NCBI GenBank assembly: GCA_020747065.1
Contig: JAGMVK010000013.1
Location: 1,116,001-1,180,000, forward strand
Reading direction: 5' to 3'
DNA length: 64,000 bases
DNA from: Cadophora sp. MPI-SDFR-AT-0126
Taxonomy: Eukaryota > Ascomycota > Leotiomycetes > Helotiales > Ploettnerulaceae
The notes beneath the pieces are model-generated. The model saw only the letters and a list, made by a program, of their open reading frames with translations, was not told where the DNA came from and did no database searches. Positions 43,615 to 56,384 of the stretch are shown here, one piece after another (within the stretch, counting starts at the first letter, position 1; every line of letters begins with the position of its first letter). The translations under genes were made by a program, and so were the position numbers.

Positions 43615-46390
43615 CGTTGAATGGATACTAAGTTGAGTAATATAAATATGAAAGAGAGAAGTGAACTGAGGAATGACGGAGAGTAAGAGTAGGTGATGGA
43701 TGACTGACAAAATATCTGTGGGATGAATCATGGCCTTCATATACTGACAGATTGAGCTCACATATCTCCGCTTGAGCAGATAACTAGTAGCATCAAGGGT
43801 GTCTTAAAGTTTACTGAAGTGCCGAAAATAAAACGATCCTCGAAAAGGATGGGTAGTACTGGACATGACGCGGCATTGTAATGGCACGCCCCTTCCTCTG
43901 GACCAGTACATGTCGGAGGAACCTGGTGGATATCAGCATTTAAAAAACGAGTTCCGAGGATCCCCCATAGTCGTATTGCAGCCAACATAGCCTTCACCAC
44001 CAATGACAATGGTAAATATATCTCATTTCACGTTTTGGTAGATAAAAATCCGTGTGGAAAACTATTCATGAACTGCTCCGAGCCTATTTTCAGTTCCAGT
44101 CAGTGCTTTCAAGAGACGGAGCCCTAATGTTAGCTCTCGAACAAGGGTAACGGCGATCCAATGAGTCGAGTGCAAGAGGGATAGACCATCTGGTTGAGAC
44201 TACTGAGAAGCAAGAAGACTGAGAGGCTGCAATCGTACCATCCATGTGGGGACCGTAGCGCAATCATGTCGACTTTGTTAAGGGTGAATCGTGAAATTTC
44301 TGTGTTCAGGTCGATTCAGGTCGGACTTTTCCCTTCCAGTTCCAACGATGCACTGACATAGCGATAATATGATAGCTTGTATCAAGTGTCTGCTAGCCTC
44401 ATTTGAATTTTCATGGCTAAGGCCTGTGAGAAGCAAGCGTTTTTTTATTACCAGCCAAGATTGAGCGAGGAAATTGTGCGCATCATGGCTTTCTACTTCA
44501 AAAAAATAAAAATTACCAGAATATTTTAATTGATAGAAGTAACAGTGATTATTTTGGGCTCATTGGTGTAGTATGCAACTCAGAGGATCTGAATGCAACA
44601 CCACCTGTGGCTTAGAGGTCGCTTTGGTGAGCTAGTTGAGTGTGCCCCACCAAGCAGCTAGCTACATCCTGAATTTGCGACCATTGTTTTACGCAAGGCC
44701 CCAGGATGGATCAACTCACTGGTCTCTACATGTTAAATCAGCATCATGGTCTCTCGCTGAATTTGATGCAGCTTGACGCGGCCATGTTGACATTCACACC
44801 GTACCAGGCAGCATGGTTCGCTTAATCTAGAGGGGCCAACATGATTTCCCAAACATCAGGGGTCTAATGAAAGCCCGCCATTTATAGAAAATGGTGTAGT
44901 TTGGAGACTTCGAAGCCTTAGACATTTCAATTGAGCTCATTCATGATTTCCACTTTGAAATCTCATCATTACAGGCGCGGAGGTGCAAATCCTCAGGCAG
45001 CGGTGTCACACGTGACTTGATTTTTTTCCCCTGAGTTCTTGTTGTTTTCTAGGTTCCATGCAGAAAGCCAAGGGAAAATAACGCTGCACCATGAAATTAC
45101 CCATAGACGGAGTTCGCAAGCTTTCTGCTCTCGATCATTACTCAGCCAATGTTGGGAATTGATGAATGAGGCCAATTGACTACCCCGCGTTTCGAGTTTG
45201 GAAACAATCGACGCCCATTTAAGTAAATCAGGTGAAATGTCTTAGCTTTAAGCTTTCTATTTCCAATATCATAATGACCTTAAAAGTATCCATATACCCA
45301 CTTCTTCCAATCAACGGACGAAGGCCGCGTCCTTATTCTCAATGAAGTCTCCCGTTGATCTGTTTCGTTTACTTCCACTTCTGTCAACACACGAGAATAT
45401 CCACCAAAATCGAATCAAAATTGGTTTCATCACGGCACATCTCGGTTAACTATCGATCGTCTTAAATCTCGGAAATATGGAGAATTAACGCCTACGAACG
45501 AAAACTAAGACACGAGGCACAGCCTCATCGCGTCAATCTTTTCATGAGCGTCACGGCAGGGTCCGTCTATTTCGAATTTTGCTGCCTAGAAGACGCACCG
45601 ACATAGAGATGTGGATATTTATCCCCTCATGAACTGAATCACTTCCACCGTTTGCTGGGTAGTCTAGACGAGGGTAGGCACCTACTTGCCAGATGATGAG
45701 CTTGTTCTGACATCCACTTAGTAAACCAAGGCGACCCCCTTTCACTTTGCCCTGCTGGTGGTAAAATGTCTCAGCGGGCTAGTGGATGCGATAAACTAGA
45801 TAGAGATCACCTTGTTAAGCTCCAAAGATCTGAAAATAAGTTTTCAACGATGCTTAACTTCGGCTCGATGTGGAACCACAGGGGAGCCATGCGACTCCTT
45901 TCCCGCTCTAGCTAGAAGTACGGATCAGTAATCACAGCTGCCATCTAGTTAGGCTGTCAAATTAAGCTTCTGGAATCTTGGTGGCTGGCGTTCCTGCGTA
46001 ATTCGAAGGCAAAGCTTACTTCATCTGGAAATATACGATGTGTTAGGGCTTCACTAGGATTCGCGATGTGTGGAGCTGTTTCATAAGCCTTCGTACATGG
46101 CTGGAAGAATTAAAGGAGAGCTCGGGCCAAAATGAAAGTTCCGACACTATGAGGTTTCATAAAACACATGTTGCTTTGAAGAACACTTAGACTGCCTGGT
46201 ACGGATGGATCTGTGTGCCAAAGAATGGAGTATTAATACCCCTGCGCTCTAATGGTGTTTATCAGACGGCATTTCCCTAACTAGAAATTTACGAGAGTGG
46301 ATAGGTCTGACTTTGGGAAGCGTTAACACCAGCGTCGAGGAGCTAAATGCTACAATTCAAGTCCTGGTCGTCTGCCGCACACCCGCGTGT
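43615..46390. other. 2.8-kb gene-free region
   Basis: No frame of useful length has a domain, signal peptide or splice support; the 83-residue frame at 43758-44009 and those at 44993-45175 and 45551-45745 are short and featureless. Homopolymer-rich AT stretches lie around 44440-44540. It may hold non-coding RNA, relic repeats or long flanks; nothing in it can be assigned. Confidence 0.5.
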
Positions 46391-48482
46391 CTACCACATG
46401 AACCGCTGCACGTTCCCCGGCTCCTGCTTCCACTCAAACCCTCGATATAGAAACAAATACCCAGTGACAGCACTGATAACCAGAAACCACGAAGTTTCAA
46501 GCCAAAGCCTGTAGTCATGTCCTTTCCATCCCCAGAACTTGACCCAAAACACGATCTTGTCGGACATTTTCTGTCCTGCTGCGCTACTTTGTTCATTTGA
46601 TCGAGATTGTTGAGATGGAAGTGAGGGAACATTCAAGCGCCAGATGACCCATGGAATGATAAAGTATCGAGGTTCGACAAGTGGCGCTGTGATGAGTGAT
46701 AGGGCTGTTGTGACGAGCAAGATTAAGGCGAATGACGTTGTGGGCCCCTCCGATTCAGTAGCAGTGTTTCCTCGCGCTATTGGTTGATCGTCACTGTTCT
46801 TTGATGACTCTCTCTTCTTGAGTGTCGCCGGAGACATAGAGCTTTGTGAACATAGCGTCAAGTATACAAGATACCCGCTGATGAGGTAGACTGGTGCGAA
46901 AATGTACCGCACCAACGGATGCTTCAGAATCGTGTATCGGAAAACATAAAACATGTAATGTCGGTTATCCGCCAAGGTGAATGGATGGATGATCGTGTTG
47001 AACTTGATAATGATGAGGGTCGCTGCCAGCGCGATACAAGCATAGAACGCCACCAGTATGTACTGCCACAACAGGCGCGGAAACAGCGGTAAGGAGAGAA
47101 GCTTGAAGAGTCGGTGCAGGAAGGAGATACCCACAGGGACTATAAGGGGCGCTGAGAAGAAGGCAACGAAGGGCCAAATGTAAAGCATCTGCGGGAGGTG
47201 GATGGTAGCCACGTGATTCGCCTTGTCCCCTAATAAACTTAGTAAGTGCTAAGGCTGATAGGGAGGGGATTTTGGTTTACCTAATACAACGCCACCATTC
47301 CAAATAACGAAACCAACAAAGGAGAAGAGAAGACCAATATACGGCCATAGTCGAGTGACAAGAAGCAGAGGGTGAAACACTGCTGCTACAGCGATACTGA
47401 CTGCACAGAGAACGCAGTCTGGGTAGTGTTAGCAAGGTAGGGCTCAAGTACTAGGAAGTACGAACCATGAAGACCAGCATCCTTCAGCGACACATCATGA
47501 ATCTGGCCACGACTGTAGCGTTTGAAATAGAACAGACAGATATCCTTCCACCTGTACGGTGCACTATCCGACACAGGATTAGGAGTCTGGTTGGTCTCGA
47601 TCGTCCTCACCACCTCCAATCCACCCATGAATACAGCAACCCAGAATATATTCGTTTGCCTCATCCACAGAGAGAGAATCCCTGTAAGGTACAGCCATAT
47701 CAGTCCCTCAGCTGAATTTTCATATGCTCCCCTCCGCTCCAAGAACAGTCGGTACATCCTCAAAACAACGCAAGTTGACAAGACATCAGTGTAGAAGAGA
47801 CCAGAGAAGAAAAAGAGTAGAGGGAACAAGGCGATATTTAATGCGGTGTGTAGCTCATCTGGAGACAATCTCTGGGGTCCATATGCCCAATTTTGCATTC
47901 GAAATGCGATGGAGGAATTCCGAAGACCTGGTGGACCCCGGGTTCTGGTACGGGATATGAGTGCTCTGCAGTCGCAGGCGTATGAGAACACCATGATCAG
48001 GGCGAACACGTTGAAAGATCGCAGTATTGCGGGAGAACATTTCCCATATGTTGAGAGCTTGGCATACAGAGTCGAGAATATGTATCTATCAGGCATCAGT
48101 TTAGACCTTTTCTCGACCGGGGTATGGAACATACAGTCCTGGAGGGGTGGTAAGTTTTGGATCCCAAACATCATATCTCCCATTACAATAAGCTTGAGCT
48201 TGTGGGATATGAAAAACTTCGTCCTAAGAGATATATCAGCCAGTACGTTCATTTCAAAAGAGAAATTGGACCAACCAAGTATGGCTCTCGAACAATTTTA
48301 GTCACCTGACTTAGCCAGAACTTTGCCAGGCCGTAAAGAGCCACATACGTGACGAGCACAGAGACTTGAAAGGACTTAAGGAGTCGTATAGGAGAGAATG
48401 GTGTATCGAGCATAACGAGCGAGCTTGCAATCCAAGCGAGCACTTTGTTTGCCCAGGGCAACGAAATGCTCGAGGCCAGCAT
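46391..48482 (-). CDS. ALG10: Dol-P-Glc:Glc2Man9GlcNAc2-PP-Dol alpha-1,2-glucosyltransferase (ALG10)
   Basis: Five exons (48276-48482, 48135-48223, 47466-48085, 47281-47418, 46391-47229) give 630 residues. ALG10 is the ER multi-pass enzyme that adds the last glucose to the lipid-linked oligosaccharide used in N-glycosylation. Diagnostic sequence recovered only after splicing: [17 protein letters not shown] with the catalytic-loop acidic residues, then [18 protein letters not shown] across intron 2. Also seen are [70 protein letters not shown] and the C-terminal GNVQRFMW. About a dozen hydrophobic helices are present. Each of these is a recognised ALG10 landmark. The length is somewhat greater than the yeast enzyme, with a polar insert near [13 protein letters not shown]. 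Confidence 0.96.
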
Positions 48483-48962
48483 GTTGAAAAGAACACCTGG
48501 CGTGAAAGTTTTGGTGGCCTTAGAATCGGAGTGCCATGTGGATGTGCGGTGCTGGGAACATCAATTAGTATATGATGGAGAAACTGAAAGAGCTTAATGA
48601 CGCGCCGTGAAATGAAGCTCGCGAATATGGGATGAAAAGGAGATGCAGGAAGAGGCTCATTCGCTTCGACAAATTTGAGGTCGGGAAATTTCAGCCAATG
48701 ACGGGGCGAATTCTGCTGATTAAGCAGCGTCGCATTACTTCATACAACTTCCACCACTTCTCAGATCGTGTTATTCACAGGAATTTTTATCCACAGAGCA
48801 TAATTTTCTTATTTTAGGAAATCGAATAGCCCCAAACAAGAGAATTGTCATCTCCCAAACGCCAACTGTATGCAGGCCAGGCAACATGGAAAGCCAGCGA
48901 AGCGCCAAGCTTGGATGAATCGATCTGGGTATTAGAATACAAGACACAACAAAAACGACAAG
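48483..48962. other. Intergenic, no gene seen
   Basis: ALG10 promoter region and 3' flank of the FAD monooxygenase. No coding features. Confidence 0.4.
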
Positions 48963-50583
48963 TTATTCTTGTCCGACGATAATTCCATTCGGTAACTCCA
49001 ATCCAATCGGCAGACCCTTGGTAAATTTGGCACCAAATGCTTCACCACGCTTCAAGGCGAGCTGCTCCTCCACGTCCATGGGGATATCGTATCTGAAAAT
49101 CAATTAGCCCGAGAAAACGGAATGAAGGGATGGTTAGACTTACGCATTCATTTCCTCGATCGTAAGCTTCGCCTTCTCATCCTCTACTTTGTATGTCGCT
49201 ATGTTCTTGTTCGCGGAGAAACCTGCAAGTGATGATATTAATCACGGGTTCGTATAAGAAACAGCTGGGATGCGTACCAATTCGCTCGTTGATGTTATAA
49301 GCAGCTCGAGCAGCAGCAGATTGAACCCGAGTTACTCGCGGTAACCGGATGTTGTTGTAGACCGACAGACTCTCGTCAATGTCCCCACGGAAATACTTCT
49401 TGCTGAAAAGAACGCCCAATGCTCCGGCATCCTCAATAGCCATGCAAGCACCCTGACTTTGATGAGGCATCATCTAGAGACTGTGTCAGTTCGTTTCGAC
49501 TTGAGCTTCAGATCCATGACTCACAGGATGGCCAGCATCCCCCAACAGACACACCATGTTCTTGGCAAGATATGGGTATGGCTTGCTGTTGATTTGTCAG
49601 AAGGAATATCTCCAGTCTTGTACAAAAGGTCAACTTACTGCATCCACAGTCTCCAAGGCTGAACTTCGATACCAATAGCAAGATGTGCCTTAACCTGAGC
49701 ATCCAGCCCCGGATACGGAGCAAGGAGCTCCTCAATTGGTCGATCTTCGCTTCCCCAACTCTGATTGACATAGTCACCCTTCTCGCGAGGAAAGAAACAG
49801 TAATAAGACAAAAGCTTGCCTCCATTACAAGGCGACAACACGATCTTGTCCCACTTTCCTTCTTGACCACCCCAGTACTCGAGGGCTTCGTTCTTGGAGT
49901 AGTCGACCAAGCCTAGTTCAACAGCCTTTTCTGTCATTACGTTTGCGTGAAGACAACTCTGGTCCGAAGGCGTCTTGCTGGGTGTGATGCCGAGAACACC
50001 TCTGACTACCGAGCCGATACCATCAGCGCCTATGATCAGATCGTGAGTAACTTTGACGCCGTTCTTAAAAGTGATGGCTCCTGTCGCGAGGTCGATATCT
50101 TGACACTGAGAAAGTCAGAAAGTGAGATGCAAAACATAGACTGGCTGGCAAATTTCTTACAGCATGGTTCACCAGTAACTTTGCAGGGGTCCCCTCTCCG
50201 GCTTCTTGTAACGCGCAGTCCTTAAGCATAGAATGCATGTACTGGCGATGAAACATGTTGTACACATATCCCCACCGTTTCTCATAATCATCCAAATCAT
50301 ACACACTGACAGGTTCGCCAGTCTTCCAATCCCGATTGATGAGGTTTTTCAAGACGACTGGGTCCCCTTTTGCAACATCGACTCCCCATTCGTGCAGCCA
50401 TCTCGTTCCATTCGCCGCACATGATACTGAGGCGCCAACTTCTCCTGCAAAATCGTGTTTTTCATAAATCGTTACATCGTGACCCGAACGGCGAAGCGCA
50501 ATGGCAACGCAAAGTCCTCCAATACCTCCTCCAATAACGCCTACATTTAGCTGCCTCCAGCCGCCGAGATCGTTAGAGCCCAT
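48963..50583 (-). CDS. FAD-dependent aromatic monooxygenase, salicylate hydroxylase-like
   Basis: Six exons (50161-50583, 49639-50105, 49525-49585, 49278-49473, 49144-49222, 48963-49092) give 451 residues, normal for class A flavoprotein hydroxylases. Seen: VGVIGGGIGGLCVAIALRRSG, the Rossmann GxGxxG FAD site; DLIIGADGIGSVVRG, the DG motif that contacts FAD and NAD(P)H; and [25 protein letters not shown], the GD motif with the ribityl contact. The last of these is intact only after the 51-nt intron at 49474-49524. These enzymes insert one oxygen into phenolic rings using NAD(P)H, and many belong to aromatic breakdown or secondary-metabolite clusters. The substrate cannot be read. No polyketide synthase or similar core enzyme is in the window, so breakdown of a phenolic acid is the simpler idea. 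Confidence 0.92.
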
Positions 50584-52554
50584 TTTAAGTTACGCCTAAG
50601 AGTCCTTTGTTGTTGGTCGATAAGTGAAGAATGGCTGGAAAGGGAAGACGGTCGGGGTCTTTCAAAGTGGGCCGTACAGAAATTTGGGAATGATGATCGT
50701 GAAGAATTGAACTGAGCCCCTTTCGAGCGGCTCATATATAATGAAGACATCTTCTCAAAGAGCATCTATGCCGCCGACGTCTTGAAGCGGTTTGAAGCGG
50801 ATAGATAGTCAAATCAAATTCGATTGGAACGTATCCGCACGGATGTTTGTTCGATATCAAGAATTCGAGCGAGGCACCTGGACGCATGTTGCACCCACCT
50901 GCACGGCTTAGTGAGACGTCAGTCCGGACTTCTTGGAGGCTTTCCTCATTGTGGCTCCGTACCATAGGGATGGAGGACGAGTTGTGATCCACGATTTCAA
51001 GGGTTGCGGGCAAGGCTTATCGCAGGTGCACTACCCGCTGGCGGCGGCTAACGCACTTGCCGGCGGAACTGTACCATACGGCCAATGAGGAATCACAGTA
51101 TCAACGCTAACGGAAGCGGAAGCGGAAGCAAGGTCGAAGTCACTGGAGAGGATTATTGGTGGCAGGAATCAAGAATAAAGAAGGTCTTGCGATCATCAGG
51201 TGTTAGCACGTGGTTGTCATCAAAGCCATTGAAACACTGCCGATGGCTTTGCAAGCGTGCATATCCCCAGGGAGAACTCTAGGTTCAAAAGAACTATAGC
51301 TGGCTGCTTACACTTCCACTGTCGGTTTTTTTTCGCACGAAGTTCAACAGCCCCGTTCGCCACGTCTATATCCACATACACTTCATCTGCCCATCAAGAT
51401 TTCCTCATCTTCATCTTTTCCCAATCCCTTCCAACTCATTCCACTGAAAATCCCAAAATCTCCATCGCTTCCCTATTCGTGCGAGCACCTTTCCGGGTCC
51501 GCTTTCATCTTTCCTCATCGTAAGCAAGGAAACAAGCTTAATCTTCCCATTCTAAGATTGATCCTCGGGCATTCAGTATTGCTCTTGACTGAGCTTGGTT
51601 AGTTGTCGCTCAGCATCTCTGTTAAAATACCGCTCAGAATGAAAGATGCTTCAAACCTAGTCCGGCTCCCTAGCCTTGGTGGAGGGTCGTGGCAGATCTT
51701 CATTCAAAGCACCAAAGTTTTGGAATATTCCTCGCTCCATTTGTAAAAGACTCTTAGAAATTGGACTTGATTATTGTTGTGACTGGAGAAATCAACAATG
51801 CAAGCCAATCTGGATAACCAATCTCATTCGCTGATTTACAGTCAGCCTGGATCCTACCTCGGCGCTACCAATATAAGCATTCTTCTGGACCCCAACATCG
51901 AAGAAGCTAAATGAGTCGAGAAGTCTTACATTAGCTTTAAAAGATAGTATTTGCCTCCTCATGTGGACCCTGCCCGCGATCTGACATCGGCATTGGGCAA
52001 CACTGGAGGATATGTGATCCTGGCTCTTGCCTTGTGCTATTTTGTGAAAATTGAAGACAGGTATCATACAGCTATTGGATGAAAGCTGGGCCCCTATCGA
52101 ATGTGTCATTCTTGAAGTGAAGCCCTGAGGAATTAACCTTGGCAACCACTGATATGTTGTTCTCGCTTATGAGGGGGTTGTCAGGGGTTTGATGGCCGCC
52201 CAAGACGGAGATTTCTTATGTCAGGACAGCAAACTCCATTGTTGCCTGCGGTCAGTTCTCTTTGAGACAATGCTCTAGATGTCAGGTATTGATAAGACAA
52301 GATATCAGGTTCCAGTCTTGAAAAAGCAAAGAAAAGTGGTGTAGCTTAAGACTAACCACTATTGGCATGATGCGCTATCAGACCCCGCAGTTTTGTTCAT
52401 CGGCCCCATAAATTCGCATGTCCTTGAACTCAAGACTTATCACCAAAGATCAACCAAACTTCTCTTTCACATAAGTTTTTATTTTACTTTGAACCTTTTA
52501 CCAAACACAAATCCAATCTGCTTCTCAGTATCTGACCCCTACCCCTTATCAAAC
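50584..52554. other. Intergenic, no gene supported
   Basis: About 2 kb. Contains short GGAAGC repeats at 51110-51128 and a pyrimidine-rich stretch about 51360-51520. No frame with features. Confidence 0.45.
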
Positions 52555-53208
52555 ATGATCTCCTTCCTCCGCGCCACCACTCCCCCTCGTACAAACACCG
52601 CCACTCACAACCCCATCACATACGAAGGTGGTATCTCCTCCGTGGAATTTCACGCACCCAACTCAAAATACATCATGACGCACAAATTGCCTCCTCAATC
52701 TTCCGAGAACGGAACATCAATCCTGCAACCACCCTTCCACCTCCACATCTACCAAACCGAACATTTCAGCCTCCGCTCCGGAACAGGTCATTTCTACCTA
52801 GGCCTCGACCCCAAACCATTCGTCACAGTATCCGAAAGGCCCGATGCCCCAAAGACAGTTACTATCCCATCGGGAAGGTACCATCGGTTTGAGAATGCTT
52901 CTGAGACGGATGAGTTAGTTCTTGACATTCATTTGACTCCCGAGTCGTATGAGAATGAGCAGAGGTTCTTTAGGAATTTCTTTGGGTATTTGGATGATTG
53001 TAAGAAAGCGAAGATGGAACCTAGTCTGTTTCAACTGTTTGTCTTTCTGCATGCTGCGGACACTCCATTGGCGCTGCCATTACCAAATGAGTGGTTGGGA
53101 ACGATTGTCAGTCGAATTCTTCTCACCGCGGTCGCATTTTGGGGACGGTTTATGTTGGGATATCAGGTTAGCTATCCGCAATATCATGAGGTGAGAAAGT
53201 CGAAATAA
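52555..53208 (+). CDS. Cupin-fold protein
   Basis: Single exon of 217 residues from the ATG at 52555. An earlier ATG at 52393 in the same frame would add a leader that reads like untranslated sequence. Residues about 20-130 form a cupin beta-barrel: KYIMTHKLPPQ, PPFHLHIYQTEHFSLRSGTG with the HxH...E metal-type motif (H-L-H-I-Y-Q-T-E), then TVTIPSGRYHRFENAS with the second His. The metal ligands are thus present. The C-terminal part is helical with one hydrophobic stretch (IVSRILLTAVAFWGRFMLGY) that may be a membrane helix. Cupins include dioxygenases, isomerases and binding proteins; I cannot choose. It lies between an FAD monooxygenase and two Zn2Cys6 regulators. A run of 12 G follows the stop at 53215-53226. 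Confidence 0.82.
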   Translation: MISFLRATTPPRTNTATHNPITYEGGISSVEFHAPNSKYIMTHKLPPQSSENGTSILQPPFHLHIYQTEHFSLRSGTGHFYLGLDPKPFVTVSERPDAPKTVTIPSGRYHRFENASETDELVLDIHLTPESYENEQRFFRNFFGYLDDCKKAKMEPSLFQLFVFLHAADTPLALPLPNEWLGTIVSRILLTAVAFWGRFMLGYQVSYPQYHEVRKSK

Positions 53209-53214
53209 TGTTTT

Positions 53215-53226
53215 GGGGGGGGGGGG
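53215..53226 (+). repeat. Homopolymer G run just after the cupin stop
   Basis: Twelve consecutive G six bases after the stop codon; likely length-variable. Confidence 0.9.
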
Positions 53227-53453
53227 CGTCGTCATGAAGGGAGGGGAAAATCATCATCCGTTGGTGAAAAATTTCGCCGGTACTTCCTACAGAGAGAAGG
53301 ATACATGTCCTCATTGACTTCAATTCATTATAATTGTTGTAGCACAGAAACTGCCACTTTGAAATCACAATTCCCAGTTGTCAAAAATATCACGCTAATG
53401 GGGACCAACTCCCCCAACCAAAGCCAAGAGCATACGTATAACCAACCACAAGC

Positions 53454-55807
53454 TTACAGGCCCCCAAACAAGCCTCCAGTGGCCTCGCTATCAAAGGTGA
53501 AATTTTCTGATATCTGTAAAGCAAAAGTATCCCAGTCCGCGGTCAGAACATCCACGTTCTCAGGAGCAAATGGAAACTCCGAATTCCACCAATTCTCAAT
53601 ACTGTCAGCCTCAATCCTCGAAAAGTCAGCATCGGCGGAAATTGGACTCGTTTGTTGCTGCTCTTGGTCACTGTGTACATCCAATACTAAAATACGGTCA
53701 ACGTATTGGCTCGTCGCTCGTCTTCTCTCTTGGGCGATCTGTTTTCGGCGTTTTATGATGGCCTCGGAGAAACTACTGAGGACGTCGTGGTAGTGCTCTG
53801 CTTGGGGACTTTGGTGAGAGAGCTTTTGGAGCACGTCTCGCACGCCGGTAAATGCGTTCTCTACCTCGGAACTGACTTCGATGTTGGCGAATAGGGTAAA
53901 GCCGAGGACGAGACCGGCCGCGAAAATCCAGGCTCTGAGTTTTCTGATTAGCAGTGGAGCGAACGTGAGGGAAGGGTGTTCTTACTTCAGGATACACATA
54001 TTATCGATAATCAGGCCAGCTGACATCGCATTATGACACGTCTGAGCCATATAGACCGCCACATCGATCGACGCTTGCGCCAAGGCCGATAAATTTGCGG
54101 GCTCGGAACTGACGTCGATGTTGATATTTGACTTCGATGAAAGCCGCGACATCAAGTACCTGATCAAGAACGGTCGAGTAAGAAGCATGACTGTGAAGTA
54201 GTAGACACAAGCAGTATGGATATTACCGAGCACCTTTTCGTGCTCGGTTGACCCGATAGATGTTCCAACCGAGCAGATCCGCATTTCTGGCGACAGATTG
54301 GTTGCACTCCACGTGCTTAACTTTTGCAGCAAGGCTTGGGTCGCTTCGAAATCCAAGGTAGTCTGTTGCATAATGTACTGGAGCACCTCTTCGATTATCG
54401 AGCATATCTCGAAATTCGCGTTTGTAGCCGTTCTCGAGACTGTGCGGTCGTCGCTGTTCAAATTAGTGATGGCCATGTCTGGCCTTGCTGACAGTGTGGC
54501 GGATGGCCGAGCTAGAATGGAGCTGGTTATCACGTCCAGTATCCGCAAGCTCTTCCACGTTCGTAGACTTGAAGTAATTCAGCATCTGCAAGGAATTTTG
54601 GGTCGTACGAGACTTACCGGAGACTTTTCTCCGAGTGAGCAAGAGCAGAATATTGATCCGAATCGTGGAGACCCAACGCATGCGCCGCCCGAGCGGCAAT
54701 GCCCAGATACATAAAGGCAGCATTCCTCCTACAAGCACCAAGCAGATAAAATGCCATAAGCAAAAATGAATGAATCAATCTGATGCTTGGATCTTGAAGC
54801 ATTCCTTCAAACGCAATCTGCTGACCACGTGTGAAGTATCTCTGCGAGTAATTCAAGCTGAGAGTATTCGACAGTCGGCATTGACCCCCGATAGCGAAGA
54901 CGAGATATAGTAAGCCTTTGCTCTCGTTCATGTTTTCCATATCAGTGAGAAGTTCGTACACCTCAGACCTCGTATAGAGGTCCAGGATACCACTAGACTG
55001 AAATTGTCAGTGTTGACAGACAGAACGTCTCCTCGAAGAACCCACTGCGAGAAAGAAATTATCAACCAGGATTCGTTTCTGCTCGATATCTTCCTCAAAT
55101 TCTGGCAATCCTGCCCCCGGGATTTGAGCTTCAAGCATAACATTGCCGAGCGTGTTCTCTGTGAAATGGGACGGCCCCATGTGCTTGGAGAGAATTTGCC
55201 GAAGAAACTGCAAGAACGCCAGGGCAGCAGCATTTCCGACGTAGACTGCTTCTGTCAGCTCAATTCGTATTAGAGGAAAAAACAAGATGACAAGTCGCTT
55301 ACCTTTTTCTCCTTTGGAATTAAAAAGTAGTCGACTCCGAGGGGCGGAATTCTCCTCCACGGGACAGGGGGGGGTATCATAATCGTTCAAGACCATTTGA
55401 GATCCAGTTACACGAGCATCAATCACGTCTTCGCGATTCGGAGTATCGAACCCATAATTTCCATCTCCAAAACCCTGGTCAGCGCCAATTGATGCGTCGA
55501 TGACCTGGTGTTGGTCAAGCTGGCGGGTGCTATCGCTCAGAGACCTGTGATCAAATGAAAAGTTTGCCGTCTGATTCTTCCCAGCATGTTGTGGCAGTCC
55601 AGCATCATCATTCATCCGAGAAGCCGTTTGTGAAGTCCGCCGTTTCTTCTGTCTGCCCTCTGTATAGATACAGGAAGACTCGGATGTCCGCCGAACACAC
55701 GGCCCACATGGGACTTTGGAATCACATCGCTTTTTGGATGATTTGCACGGTATACATGCTTTGACTGCGCGCTGACGGTCTTCGTCTCTTATCCGAGGTC
55801 GTGGCAT
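53454..55807 (-). CDS. Zn2Cys6 transcription factor with fungal_trans domain
   Basis: Five exons (55303-55807, 55046-55251, 54618-54997, 53986-54567, 53454-53943) with introns of 51, 48, 50 and 42 nt give 720 residues. The zinc cluster at residues 18-46 (ACIPCKSSKKRCDSKVPCG plus CVRRTSESSC) has all six cysteines with a basic linker (RQKKRRTS). The fungal_trans domain follows, with AALAFLQFLRQIL, YLGIAARAAHALGLHDSDQY and the conserved RLRTWKSLRILDVITSSILARPS motif (normally R-R-x-WW-x-L-x-x-LD). The C-terminal hydrophobic stretch AWIFAAGLVLGFTLFAN and helical FSEAIIKRRKQIAQERRR are usual for this class. The gene is head-to-head with another Zn2Cys6 gene (56385-58323) across 577 bases, which suggests shared control. 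Confidence 0.93.
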
Positions 55808-56384
55808 GTCGTCTTATGCTTAAGCTACTTAGTAAACGAAACCTATGTGTAATGAATTGTGTCTGGCGGGGCGGCCATGAGAGTCTGGTGCTGACGGAGG
55901 GGGCGGGTATCCCACTTTTGTACCTGGGAGTATCAACTCCACGAGAGGGTCTTGACTGGGGATATGTAGTAAATACGTCGCATCAGAACGTCTTGAAGAT
56001 TATTGTTTGTGATGGTCAAGGAAGGAATATGACTGGGCTTTGAGCTGAATGAAGACGGCTTCCTCAAGATAAGAGATTGGGTTGGAGATCTCGTGAGGGG
56101 AATTCAGCTTACCCATCGGCTAGGTACCTAATGAACAAAACATACTCAATTATGCGTCTAATCGCGTATCTCTCATACCCGATTCGCCTCTAACCCCCAA
56201 CTTTGATAATCTTCAACATAAGACTTCAAGTTAGGGTTCTACCATCGGCCTTCAACTGCTCGAAGTAGCAAACCCCACTCCCTCCAGTCCGAAAATTTGA
56301 GATCCTAATTGTGTTCTTCATCGTATCCTAAGGTTGAGATTTTCATGGTTTCAACAGATAGCTACCGTGAGCGTTGACAAGAAA
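55808..56384. promoter_or_regulatory. Divergent promoter region of two Zn2Cys6 genes
   Basis: 577 bases between the two start codons. No gene is in it. CG-rich words (GGCGGGGCGGCC near 55864-55875) are present, but I cannot name a bound factor. Confidence 0.5.
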
